A stretch of 64,000 nucleotides of DNA from Monoplex corrugatus (lineage: Eukaryota; Mollusca; Gastropoda; Littorinimorpha; Ranellidae). Position 1 is the first letter of the stretch. The number at the start of each line of letters is the position of its first letter. The DNA lies in assembly GCA_030674185.1 (NCBI GenBank), contig JAPXFY010000013.1, positions 47,533,464 through 47,597,463 on the forward strand, given 5' to 3'. Position numbers and translations under genes: made by a program. Below, piece after piece: positions 1 to 9,817 of this stretch. Below the pieces are notes generated by a model. The model was not told where the DNA came from and made no database searches. It saw only the letters and a list, made by a program, of their open reading frames with translations.

Positions 1-141
1 CCTTTGACTCCCTCACCCTATCCACCAGCTTCCTGCAGGAAGCTGGTGGATAGGGTGAGGAGATCAAAGGGTTAAGTTTTTGCTTTGCTAGCTTGGTTAA
101 CAATTCAGGATGCCGGTGCACAGGATGCAGGAGTCAAAGGG
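1..141. mobile_element. TTAA-flanked palindromic MITE (left arm cut by window edge)
   Basis: Bases 1-71 are a near-perfect hairpin centred on CCAGCTTCCTGCAGGAAGCTGG. They are followed by TTAA, an outer arm, and the terminal motif GGAGTCAAAGGG with TTAA at 142-145. This matches the right half of the nested palindromes seen at 27774, 29580 and 40037. The left outer arm would lie before the window. It probably sits in an intron of the CEP120-like gene. Confidence 0.75.
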
Positions 142-145
142 TTAA

Positions 146-903
146 TCTCCACCTGGCAGAAGTTTTCTGTCAATCTTCCACACACAGCAGAATCATAGGA
201 TTCTCAGGACCCAGCACCATCTCCAACCAACAGCTACTTGTCCATCGCAGTCAAGACAGTATGGGCATATCATCATAAAAGGATGATAGAGATGGATCGG
301 GCATAACATAAGAAGAAAGCAGGGTAACATCACTCTTCACTGGACACCAGAAGGAAGATGCAACAGAGAAGACCTTGGACGGCCAGACAATGAACAGTAG
401 AAAATTCAGCAGTCTACACCTTTTTCGGTTCAGCCTTTGCTCAGTTATCCAGTTCTTAGTGCGATCTCGCTTCTTGGTTGCACTGCTACCCTGCGTACCT
501 GTTCCATATCAACCATATCGTCTATTTTCCTTTTTTTCTGCTCAGTGTCTTACCACTTTGGCATCCAACACTGATGATTGACTAGGATCCTTATACAAGG
601 TGTCCAGTCCCTATAAGGTACCATACAGACACTGGCCCAGAAAACACAGCTTTCTTACATGCCGATGGCATAAAGGGCAGTAAATAGGTGATCCGTGAGA
701 ACAAAATCAGCACTAAATCAATTTCTGGGTGTTTTGAGATATGTGCATTGTTTTACATCTGCCATCTTTGATCATTTTCATACATAATTATTTGTCATAG
801 GGGAAAATAAAGATGCAATGAAGATAGAGAAAAAAACATGAAAAAGTAAAAATAACTGTTTTGTGATGTGAATCTTGTGCTCAGTAGAGTTGGTTTGTTT
901 CAG
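146..903. other. Intronic sequence upstream of first visible exon
   Basis: I see no coding exon, RNA gene or clear repeat here. The sequence is AT-rich with no open frame resembling a known protein, and it ends in a TTTCAG acceptor at 898-903. Confidence 0.5.
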
Positions 904-952
904 AATGAAGGTGAAGGAACTGGAGGAAATCATCAGCAGGTACAAAGCTGAG
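904..952 (+). CDS. CEP120: CEP120-like exon (first visible)
   Basis: The exon follows a TTTCAG acceptor at 898-903. Base 904 completes a codon begun in an upstream exon outside the window, and 905-952 encodes [16 protein letters not shown], a coiled-coil-like segment. The donor is GAG|GTCAGT at 952/953. The internal ATG at 905 is unlikely to be the gene's start because the family protein is about 1000 residues long. The exon end and donor are the first unit of the downstream tandem array. Confidence 0.65.
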
Positions 953-3900
953 GTCAGTGGGAATATTGTATGTTACTTCATTGTTTAGTTATGTGCTGAA
1001 GTCAGTGGGAATATCGTGTTACTTGATTGTTCAGTTGTTTGCTGAGTCAGTGGGAGTATCCTGTTGACTGGCTGTTTAGTTGTCACTGGGAACATTGTAT
1101 GTTACTTGATTGTTTACTTGTGTGCTGAGATCAGTGGGAATATCATGTTACATGGTTGTTTAGTTGTTTGCTGAGATCAGTTGGAATATATGTTGTTTAG
1201 TCATTTAGTTGTTTGCTAAGGTCAGTGGGAATTTCATGTGTTACTTCATTGTTCGGTTATGTGATGAGATCAGTGGAAATATTTTTGTTGCTTGGTTGTC
1301 TAGTTGTGTGCTGAAGTCAGTGGGAATGTTGTATGTTGCTTGGTTGTCTACTTGTGTGCTTAGTCAGTAGGAATATCATATTAATTGTTTGTCTAGTTGT
1401 CACTGGGAATGTTGTATGTTACTTGGTTATCTAGCTGTTTGTTGAGATCAGTGGAAATATCATGTTGCTTGGTTGTCTAGTTGTATGTTGAGGTCAGTGG
1501 AAATATCATGTTGCTTGGTTGTTTAGTTGTATGTTGAGGTCAGTGGAAATATCATGTTGCTTGGTTGTTTAGTTGTATGTTGAGGTCAGTGGGAATATCA
1601 TGTTGCTTGGTTGTCTAGTTGTATGTTGAGGTCAGTGGAAATATCATGTTGCTTGGTTGTTTAGTTGTATGTTGAGGTCAGTGGAAATATCATGTTGCTT
1701 GGTTGTCTAGTTGTATGTTGAGGTCAGTGGGAATACTGTGTTGCTTGGTTGTCTAGTTGTATGTTGAGGTCAGTGGGAATACCGTGTTGCTTGGTTGTCT
1801 AGTTGTATGTTGAGGTCAGTGGGAATACCGTGTTGCTTGGTTGTCTAGTTGTATGTTGAGGTCAGTGGGAATATCATGTTGCTTGGTTGTCTAGTTGTAT
1901 GTTGAGGTCAGTGGAAATATGTTGCTTGGTTGTCTTGTTGTATGTTGAGGTCAGTGGGAATATCATGTTGCTTGGTTGTCTAGTTGTATGTTGAGGTCAG
2001 TGGGAATATCATGTTGCTTGGTTGTTTAGTTGTATGTTGAGGTCAGTGGGAATATCATGTTCTTTGGTTGTTGTATGTTGAGGTCAGTGGAAATATGTTG
2101 CTTGGTTGTCTAGTTGTATGTTGAGGTCAGTGGGAATACCATGTTGCTTGGTTGTCTAGTTGTATGTTGAGGTCAGTGGGAATATCATGTTCTTTGGTTG
2201 TTGTATGTTGAGGTCAGTGGAAATATGTTGCTTGGTTGTCTAGTTGTATGTTGAGGTCAGTGGAAATATCATGTTGCTTGGTTGTCTAGTTGTATGTTGA
2301 GGTCAGTGGGAATATCATGTTCTTTGGTTGTTATATGTTGAGGTCAGTGGAAATATGTTGCTTGGTTGTCTAGTTGTATGTTGAGGTCAGTGGAAATACC
2401 ATGTTGCTTGGTTGTCTAGTTGTATGTTGAGGTCAGTGGAATATCATGTTCTTTGGTTGTTGTATGTTGAGGTCAGTGGAAATATCATGTTGCTTGGTTG
2501 TCTAGTTGTATGTTGAGGTCAGTGGGAATACCATGTTGCTTGGTTGTCTAGTTGTATATTGAGGTCAGTGGAAATATCATGTTGCTTGGTTGTCTAGTTG
2601 TATGTTGAGGTCAGTGGAATATCATGTTCTTTGGTTGTATGTTGAGGTCAGTGGGAATATCATGTTGCTTGGTTGTTTAGTTGTATGTTGAGGTCAGTGG
2701 AAATATGTTGCTTGGTTGTCTAGTTGTATGTTGAGGTCAGTGGGAATATCATGCTGCTTGGTTGTTTAGTTGTGTGTTGAGTCAGTGGGAATATCATGTT
2801 GACTGGTTGTTTAGTTGTTTGTTGAGTCAGTGGGAATATCATGTCGACTGGTTGTTTAGTTGTTTGTTGAGTCAGTGGGAATATCATGTCGACTGGTCGC
2901 TTAGTGATCACTGGGAATGTTGTATGTCACTTGGTTATTTAGTGGTATGCTGAGTCAGTGGGAATGTTATGTTGATCATTCATTTTAGTTGTGTGCTAAG
3001 GTCAGTGGAAATGTTATTTGATTGTTTAGTTGCGTGCTGAGGTCAGTGGGAATATCATGTTGCTTGGTTGTTTACCTGTGTGCTGAGTCAGTGGGAATAT
3101 CATGTTACTTGGTTGTTTACCTGTGTGCCAAGATCAGTGGGAATATCATGTTACTTGGTTGTTTACCTGTGTGCAGAGTCAGTGGGAATACCATGTTACT
3201 TGGTTGTTTACCTGTGTGCTGAGTCAGTGGGAATGTCATGTTACTTGGTTGTTTACCTGTGTGCTGAAGTCAATGGGAATATCATGTTACTTGGTTGTTT
3301 ACCTGTGTGCTGAGTCAGTGGGAATATCATGTTACTTGGTTGTTTAGTGTGCTGAAGTCAATGGGAATATCATGTTACTTAGTTGTTTAGTGTGTTGAAG
3401 TCAATGGGAATATGTTGCTTGTTTGTTTAGTTGTGTGCTAAGGTCAGTGGGAATATCATGTGTTACTTGATTGTTTAGCTGTGTGCTAAGATCAGTGGGA
3501 ATATCATGTGTTACTTTATTGTTTAGTTGTATGCTAAGGTCAATGGGAATATCATGTGATACTTGATTGTTTAGTTGTGTGCTGAGGTCAGTGGAAATAC
3601 CATTTGTTGCTTAGTTCTTTAGTTGTGTGTTGAGGTCAGTGGAAATGTAATATATTGCTTGCTTTTTAAGTTGTGTACTGAAGTTAGTGGGAATATCATA
3701 TGTTACATCATTGTTTAGTTGTGTGTTGGTTTTTGTGGGTGTGTGTCTTTTCCTTATTATTTTGTTTTGTTTTGTTTGTTATACATTTATTTATGTCTAA
3801 CCTTGAGGCTGTGTCTCTTTTCTATGTTTTTATTTGTTTTTCAGTTGTGTTATTTTGTTTGAGTTTTAGATCTTTCTGCTATTGTGTTTCTGTATGTTTT

Positions 3901-3981
3901 TGTTTGTTTGTTTATTTTATTGTTAGTTCACATTTCATGGAAACTATGCTAGCTTTGGAACGCTGTGTGTATATATGTGTA

Positions 3982-4028
<47 letters not shown>

Positions 4029-7000
4029 AATACGTGGAATGAATTGGTGTGTGTGTGTGTGCGTGTTTGCCTGCATATGTGTGTTCACATCTGTTTGAAT
4101 GTGTGTGTGCGTGCGCGCATATGTGTGTGTTTATGTGTGTGTGTGTGAATACATATGAGTTTTTTTTCTTTTAAAAAAAATTCCATATGAATTTCATTTT
4201 TTGTGTCTGTCTTCATTATTTTGCTTAAAGCCATTGTTAAGTCTATGTTCATACCAAGTTGAAGGTGCATGATGCATAAACTTGTGTATTCTTTTCCCCC
4301 ACAGCTGCAAGAAGCTGACAGAAAACACAAAGCTCTGGAAAAAGAGTTCGCCACCTTCAAAGAGCAGCTCAACTCCAAGCCTGAAGTACGACTACAGTCA
4401 GAAATCAATCTGCTTACCCTGGAAAAGGTTAGCAGCTTGCGTGTGTACTTTCTGTTTTTTTTTCTTCTTTTTTTTTTTAAGTAAAGGATCATTGTACTCA
4501 GGGAGGTTACCTTTGTGCTCACCTAATTTTTTTTGCCCCATTTTCTATGCCATCTTAATTGGCTACAGAATCTGGCAAAGTTTTTACAATGTAATGATGA
4601 TGATGTCAATGCGGATGATAATCATGATGCTGTAAAGTTCCATCTAGCATGGAGACTGTGTGACAGGACTGTATGCTTACTTCATAATATATCCTGGCTC
4701 CAACCAGGCCTGAGAGATACAGACACCTGCAGTTCTGGTCGGAAAATTTGAGCAACACCCTCCATGACACATCTGTGAAGTGGATGAGACTCAACTGTGT
4801 GGTCCCAGTCTTCCCAGTGAGCCCATAATATGCCCAACTCTGGGTAGGAGCTGGTTAGAGCTGAAAAATCCCACAGTGATTTTTGAAAGGACTGATGGGG
4901 ATTCGAACTCACAACCTTCCAGTCGGTAGTCCGTTGCGTTAACCACTACACCATGGCAACTGGTCGTACTTTCTGTTTTAGACTATGTACATGTTAAGCA
5001 TATAGTTGGCGTCATGCTCTCTATCACTTCGGCATATGCAGTCGGCACATGATTGCTCTATATTTGACCAGAGCCCACCCAAGATCACCAAGAAAACAGA
5101 AGAAACTTCAAGGAGCATGTTCCCTACCCACAATGCCAGTTGTGCACAGACACACTTCCTCTTCCTCTTTTCTGGCCACAACAGCAATCAGGCAAATTGT
5201 TTTTGTCTTGTAGCTCAGTGAACTAACTGTACTCTTTTAGGTTCTTCCTTCACTTGATCATCAGGTTCCCATGTGATCTCATTCCTTGGTTGGGCTTTTT
5301 ATTGTGGATTTGGAAGCCAAAAGGATTGTGCTTTCATTTTGTACAAAGTTTTGATATCTTGGTTCAGCCTTAGTCAGCAACATAAAAACTGGCTTGTTAT
5401 TATCGGTTTGGGACCACTGATTGGGAGGTAATGGGTTCGAACTCCCATCAGTCAAAAAAAAAAAATGATTGTGGGATTTTTCATCCCCGACTAGCTCCTA
5501 TCCAAAGCTAGCATGTTACGGGCTTGTCAGGAAGACTGGAACCACACTGTCGCATCTTATCCACTTTGTGGATGGATGATTTAGGATGTTGCTCAGATTT
5601 CTTGACCAATGCCACCCTTACCTCTTGGGCCTGGTTGATGCCAGGATATGTTATGAGAGTGAGCAGTCCTATTCCACAATAGAATTCCATAGCATTATCA
5701 CTATTATCCCCATTCTCATCATCACAGCATTTTGAAAATTGTCTTGGATTCTTTGGGCCTTCAGGCTCAGGTCTCATGGTGATGTCAGTTTTGAGTTTTG
5801 ATGGGTTTGGAGATGTATTGATGTGTAGGAGAGCCAAAATGAGTGGTGTGGGGATAGCAGCACAGAAGGGGTGTAGAAGATGATGCAGCAGAATGAAAAA
5901 AAAATTAATAAAAACAGAAACAGTGAGAAGAGAAGTGGTCACTGGATTCATAAACTGATCCTAGTGTTTTTATATATACATGTATATATATATACTTTTT
6001 TTTTTACTATTTATTGACATGAGATTAAATTCACGGAGTCTTGGCTGCACAGGGCGCTGACATTTCATGCATCTCTTTGCACCATAACGGCACTTGGCAG
6101 TTGTCACAGGTTCATGAATTTTATCGTTTTTTGTAACTGAACTTTTTAAACTTCATTTTATTCATCTTTTGTTTTACATAATCAGACATCTAACACACAA
6201 TGTGGCAACGAAAAATGAACAAGAAGAAATTTTACACATATGAAAAGAATGTTGACAATGTTAACGTCTTTTGCAGTAGATAACTGTTAGAAATAAAACT
6301 ATAGTCATTTAAGTGTTGTTTGGCTGGGTTTAGCTTGTCACTGAGCAGCAATATTTTCATTGTACTTCCAAGATGGCAGAAAGACCTTCGCGAAATTAGA
6401 GTTTTAATTTAAGAAGAAGCTCTGAAGATGATGTAGGAAAAATGTTCTTACCAAGAATCAGATATTTTGAGTCCAGTATTTCCAGTGGAACAAAAAAACT
6501 GAATACATGTGATACTGAAGCCGTATAAGGAAGGGGTATGTTACTGAAGTGTACCAGGAAAGTTTTGTTTTTCGGCTTGTAGTTATAACAAAAATGGTGT
6601 CAGGAATATACCCTTCATACAAAATTATTTAAAAGGTCCATTTTTCTTCATTTTTCATTGGTGTTTGTTTCATGTCTGTGCTATTTGTGGTTAATTTGTG
6701 GTAATCGTTTACACTTTGATCAAAATTGTGTGATTTGTTGAAGAAAATTATGCCCCTTTGATTGAGATTCCATTAGAAACCAGAAAAAACACGCAAAAAG
6801 AATCGAACACATATTTAATTCAACCAGATAAGACAGGCGCACATTTTTGCCAAATGGCTTTTGTCAAGCATAAGATCACAAACAAAGACCAAATACAAAA
6901 ATTTGGAGAAAAAGACTTTTCTCACACTGAACGAAGCAGCAGGGAAGTTTCAGTCTTTTTCTCCTAATTTTTGTATTGATGTTTGTTTGTTTGTTTGTTT

Positions 7001-7991
7001 GTGATCTTACGCTTGACAACAGTGGCCAAATTTGCGCCTGTTCTTGTCTGGTTGTATTAAATACGCGTTCTGATTCTTTTTCCGTCTTTTTACTGGTTCC
7101 TGTTTGCTTGAACCGGGCAGTCCAAATTTAGTTAAGAAACAGTCTTCATCTTTCATGAAAAGAAATCATATTCTTTGTGGTTAGGTGGAACTGGAACGGA
7201 AACTAGAAGCAGCCAATCAGTCTAAAGTGCACTACAAGCAGCAGTGGGGCCGAGCGTTGAAGGAAGTGGCACGCATGAAGCAACGCGAGCAGGAGGCAGC
7301 TAAGGCTTCACTAAGGCAACAACAGCAAGAACTTGAGCACATGCGCCTGCGCTACCTGGCGGCAGAGGAAAAAGATGTGGCCAAGAGTGATAATCAGCAA
7401 CTTGAGGAGATCAAGAATGAGTTAAACAAGTGAGAGAGGGAGTTAGAGACATACATAACATGCATGCATATGAGCGTGTGCATAAGCAAATGCACAGATA
7501 TATGGACATGCAAATGTGCATGCATGCTTGCACGTACACATACATACGCACATGCACAACACAACATACCACACATTATATTACACCTCACCACACCACC
7601 TGGTGATGCCACGCTACACCACACCACCATACCACACCATACGACACCGCATCGCATTACGTGACGTCTAATCACTTGCACACTTACTTGTTTTAGTGTA
7701 CATGTGTACTATTGGAAAGAAATTCATTTCATCTTCTCCACATGCACTATTCCCCAGCAAACTACTAATCACACACACAGCACTTGCATATGCATGTACA
7801 TATACATATAAACATAAGCACATGCAATTACAATCATGTACATCGACATACGTACATGTACACTTGCACATACTTGCATGCTAGCATGCATAAACACAAA
7901 GCTCATGTACACACACACACACACGCACACGCACACACAAACACACACACACACACAAACAAACACACAAACTCACACACACACACACAAA

Positions 7992-8036
<45 letters not shown>

Positions 8037-9817
8037 CACACATACACATGTACACGTGTGTATTGTTTCTAATCTCCACATAAATTTTTTCTTTAACTCT
8101 TTCATTCCCGGCTTCCTTGACTTATTACTTCCCCTTGTTCCTGACTTCCTGAACTCTTCTCTTCCCTTCATTCCCGGCTTTAGCAGAAAAAGAGAAACTA
8201 AAAATCAGGTACTTATTTAGACCGTACATACTGACAGCACTCACTGTTGTACACCCGGAATGTTATATACCGTTGTGTACAAAAATGATTTGAGAAATTG
8301 TCTGTGACTAAGTTGACACTTTATGTGACATATCATGTGACATGCAGGTGTTAAACAGGTAATTTTCAGTAAAATTTTAGAGCAATATTAATATCAAATG
8401 CATGCATGGCTTTGTTTTGCGTGTAGGGTGTCCTCTGCATGCTTGTACTCACATAGCAACGTCCTTCCATTCAAGCTGAGGCACTGTTGTAATATCCATG
8501 TCACAATTGTCACAGCTATCGTTTATCACAAATATATACAATCCAGGTGTATCAACAGCCTTACATCTCTTTTGTCTTTTCTTGTCACAAACAGCCACAC
8601 AGTAAGCACACAATGTTTTGCACAGCTGCACACACACACACACACAACACCTTCACTGTTTGTCCTGGATATGTACATATGGAATCAGTGTCCTGTCACT
8701 GTGTCATTTGTCACACATAGGTGACACATATGTGGTACACCTTAAAACAGTCGTGCTGGTTGCTGCACAGTTACACCCAACACTTCTCAGTAAACCGAAC
8801 AAGTTTTAGCAGAATCGTGTCCGAATAATATAACTGAAAATACTCCAGCGCCGTCATAGATGTATCAAGTACACGCACAGGCCCAGGTCTGCTCTCGTAC
8901 TTGATTCTTGTCTTACCGACAGGTGGCACATAATTTCCGCTTGTCCACTCGAAGCTTGGCTGAATGTAAAACTGGCAGGTTTTCATCATCTAATTCATCT
9001 CCGCTCTCATCATTTTCTGCCCAATTTACTACTGCCAATAACTCGGCTGTCTCCTCTTCGGTCAATTGTAGTAAATCAAAATCTTCATCCATAAGGGCAG
9101 TGCAGAAATCGTTGTCAGAAAATTGATCAGAGTCAGAATTCTGGCCAGTTTCCACTTTCGCAGTACACGTTTACAGTGACAAGTGCCACGCAGACAGCAG
9201 CACGCTGACCAAAGAGAGAAACTGACCCCTTTCCCATGGTTAGCGGGAGTCTGGCACTCATTTAATTCATAACCAGTGCCCAGCGAGTGATCCGGTCAAG
9301 GACAGATGACGTACATTGATGCAGGAAGGAAAGGAGCTATTTCCTCAGAACGGTTTTCCGTGCTGCAGGAATGAAGGGTACTGACTACGCAAACCGGAAA
9401 ACCGGTTTCCGGGAATGAAAGAGTTAAGTAGTATCTAAGAATATCACATGCACATATGTGACCTTTCCTATGAGGTGCCATCTTAGGTGTATATGTAGGT
9501 ATGATGTATATGTAATGATTATGTTCCCTTATCCCCCTCCCTCTGTCTTCTTCAATGTCATTGTATATGTTTTTCCTGCTTGCAGATTGAAGCAGATGGA
9601 AGCGGACAAGATGAAGCACACGTCCGACTCCAACCTTGCCGACTCTGGCCACAAACCGCTCAACACTGACATGGACTCTTCCATTGACGAACACATATCT
9701 CGCCTGGTGGAGGAACGAGACACCTTGCTACGTACAGGGGTCTACACTACTCAGGATAAAATCATCATGGAGCTTGACCGACAGATTCGGGAGGCCATCG
9801 CACAGAGAAACAGATGA
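904..9817 (+). CDS. CEP120: CEP120-like centrosomal protein, last four coding exons (5' end outside window)
   Basis: This is the C-terminal part of a coiled-coil protein, built from exons 904-952, 4305-4427, 7185-7429 and 9586-9817, giving 215 visible residues and a TGA stop at 9815-9817. All three introns are GT-AG and the phases agree across the joins; the third join splits a Lys codon. The product is rich in Glu, Lys, Gln and Arg in heptad-like runs. Its third exon contains [20 protein letters not shown], and its end reads [19 protein letters not shown] followed by a basic tail. From memory these match the C-terminal coiled coil of vertebrate CEP120 (CCDC100), a daughter-centriole protein needed for centriole elongation and ciliogenesis. 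The C2 domains expected upstream would lie outside the window. A phylogenetic check was not possible, so another centrosomal coiled-coil protein remains a minor alternative. Confidence 0.75.
951..3720 (+). repeat. 46-bp minisatellite carrying the exon's splice-donor sequence
   Basis: About 60 tandem units of 46 bp run from the exon edge to about 3720. A typical unit starts GAGGTCAGTGG and ends in TTGTATGTT, with GTTGCTTGGTTGTCTAG in the middle. The central units, about 1490-2750, are the most alike. Units at both ends are more diverged, and some are truncated. The first unit overlaps the real exon/intron junction, where the donor is GAG|GTCAGTGG, so the array appears to have grown from the junction itself. 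Coordinates of the distal edge are approximate because the last units fade out. Confidence 0.92.
953..4304 (+). other. CEP120-like intron dominated by a minisatellite
   Basis: The intron is 3352 bp. About 953-3720 is the 46-bp tandem array described separately. The remainder, 3720-4304, is T-rich sequence with a GT microsatellite at about 3965-4150 and a pyrimidine tract before the acceptor. The long open frames in the array are by-products of the repetition. Confidence 0.8.
3960..4150. repeat. (GT)n microsatellite, interrupted
   Basis: GT dinucleotide runs occur at about 3984-4024 and 4047-4065, with interrupted GT-rich sequence continuing to about 4150. Confidence 0.9.
4305..4427 (+). CDS. 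CEP120: CEP120-like exon
   Basis: The acceptor is a pyrimidine-rich tract ending CCCCCACAG at 4304, and the donor is AAAAG|GTTAGC. The exon is 123 nt, exactly 41 codons, in phase 0 at both ends. It encodes a charged helix beginning [20 protein letters not shown] and ending LLTLEK. Confidence 0.72.
4536..4965 (-). mobile_element. tRNA-derived SINE, family S1
   Basis: On the minus strand the head, about 4965-4898, carries an A-box-like TGGTGTAGTGG and a B-box-like GAGTTCGAATCC, the internal promoter pair of RNA polymerase III. The body shares a segment beginning ACTGGGACCACACAG and a GGCCTGGTTG segment with the copies at 5402 and 13192. It ends with an ATC-rich tail near 4580. It is inserted in an intron of the CEP120-like gene, in antisense orientation. 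Confidence 0.7.
5402..5770 (+). mobile_element. tRNA-derived SINE, family S1, head eroded
   Basis: The B-box-like GGGTTCGAACTCCC is at about 5431. It is followed by the S1 body, including ACTGGAACCACACTG and GGGCCTGGTTGATGCCAGG, and an ATC-rich end near 5700-5740. The A-box region is poorly preserved, so this is probably a degraded copy. Confidence 0.6.
5771..6775. other. CEP120-like intron, unique-looking AT-rich sequence
   Basis: I see a short TA microsatellite near 5973-5993 and no exon, RNA gene or clear repeat elsewhere. Confidence 0.45.
6776..7105. repeat. Long imperfect inverted repeat (hairpin) in an intron
   Basis: The left arm, about 6776-6922, and right arm, about 6958-7105, are reverse complements over roughly 145 bp with scattered mismatches and small indels. 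Matching blocks include AAGATCACAAACAAA with TTTGTTTGTGATCTTA, and GGAGAAAAAGAC with GTCTTTTTCTCC. The spacer is about 36 bp. A related half arm may lie at 40495-40540. The transcript could fold into a long stem. Its origin, foldback element or inverted duplication, is unknown. Confidence 0.75.
7185..7429 (+). CDS. CEP120: CEP120-like exon, coiled-coil core
   Basis: The acceptor is GTGGTTAG at 7184. The exon encodes [20 protein letters not shown] onward to NELN plus two bases of a Lys codon. The donor is placed at 7430 (AA|GTGAGA), because reading on gives an immediate TGA. The stretch [19 protein letters not shown] and the following [12 protein letters not shown] are the strongest family signal for CEP120. 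Confidence 0.75.
7436..8040. repeat. ACA-rich low-complexity stretch and (CA)n microsatellite
   Basis: From about 7450 the sequence becomes rich in ACAT, ACCAC and CA motifs. It ends in (CA)n runs at about 7907-8036, with AAC and GCAC interruptions. Confidence 0.85.
8097..9423 (-). mobile_element. piggyBac-like DNA transposon, internally deleted
   Basis: The 1327-bp element is bounded by perfect 15-bp inverted repeats CTCTTTCATTCCCGG, with TTAA at 8093-8096 and 9424-9427. TTAA is the characteristic piggyBac target. A second inverted CTTCATTCC motif lies inside each end (about 8165 and 9368). The minus strand carries N-terminal transposase pieces, but no DDD catalytic region is present, so it cannot be autonomous. 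It sits in the last intron of the CEP120-like gene. Confidence 0.8.
8771..9155 (-). pseudogene. piggyBac-type transposase N-terminal fragment, frameshifted
   Basis: Two overlapping minus frames are seen. The first starts [12 protein letters not shown] at 9155 and is highly acidic, as is usual at the N-terminus of piggyBac transposases. The second carries [12 protein letters not shown] and then [19 protein letters not shown], which matches the start of the DDE_Tnp_1_7 domain. The switch between them, near 8980, needs a frameshift. Translation stops at 8771, before any of the three catalytic Asp residues. The rest of the domain is replaced by non-coding sequence, so this is a dead gene. Confidence 0.7.
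9586..9817 (+). CDS. CEP120: CEP120-like terminal coding exon
   Basis: The acceptor is CTGCTTGCAG at 9585. The first base completes the split Lys codon, followed by [20 protein letters not shown], the segment [18 protein letters not shown] and the end [11 protein letters not shown], then TGA. This closing segment is the most conserved-looking part of the visible protein. Confidence 0.75.

Noticed and set aside
2762..3347. Open frames with [18 protein letters not shown] peptide repeats
   Set aside because: They arise from the 46-bp minisatellite inside an intron; there is no start context, no homology, and several frames are open only because of the repetition.
951..3720. CRISPR-like array
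   Set aside because: Units are contiguous with no unique spacers, and the sequence is a eukaryotic intron.
4899..4962. A true tRNA gene
   Set aside because: A and B boxes are good, but the acceptor stem does not pair by eye and the sequence continues into a shared SINE body.
5508..5951. 147-codon minus-strand open frame
   Set aside because: It lies over the S1 SINE, has no family similarity and is explained by the repeat.
7784..8083. Open frames of His-Thr or Cys-Val repeats over CA/GT arrays, here and at 11374, 19701, 20108, 29265, 34414, 38175, 55652 and 62827
   Set aside because: Pure translation of dinucleotide microsatellites; no evidence of coding.
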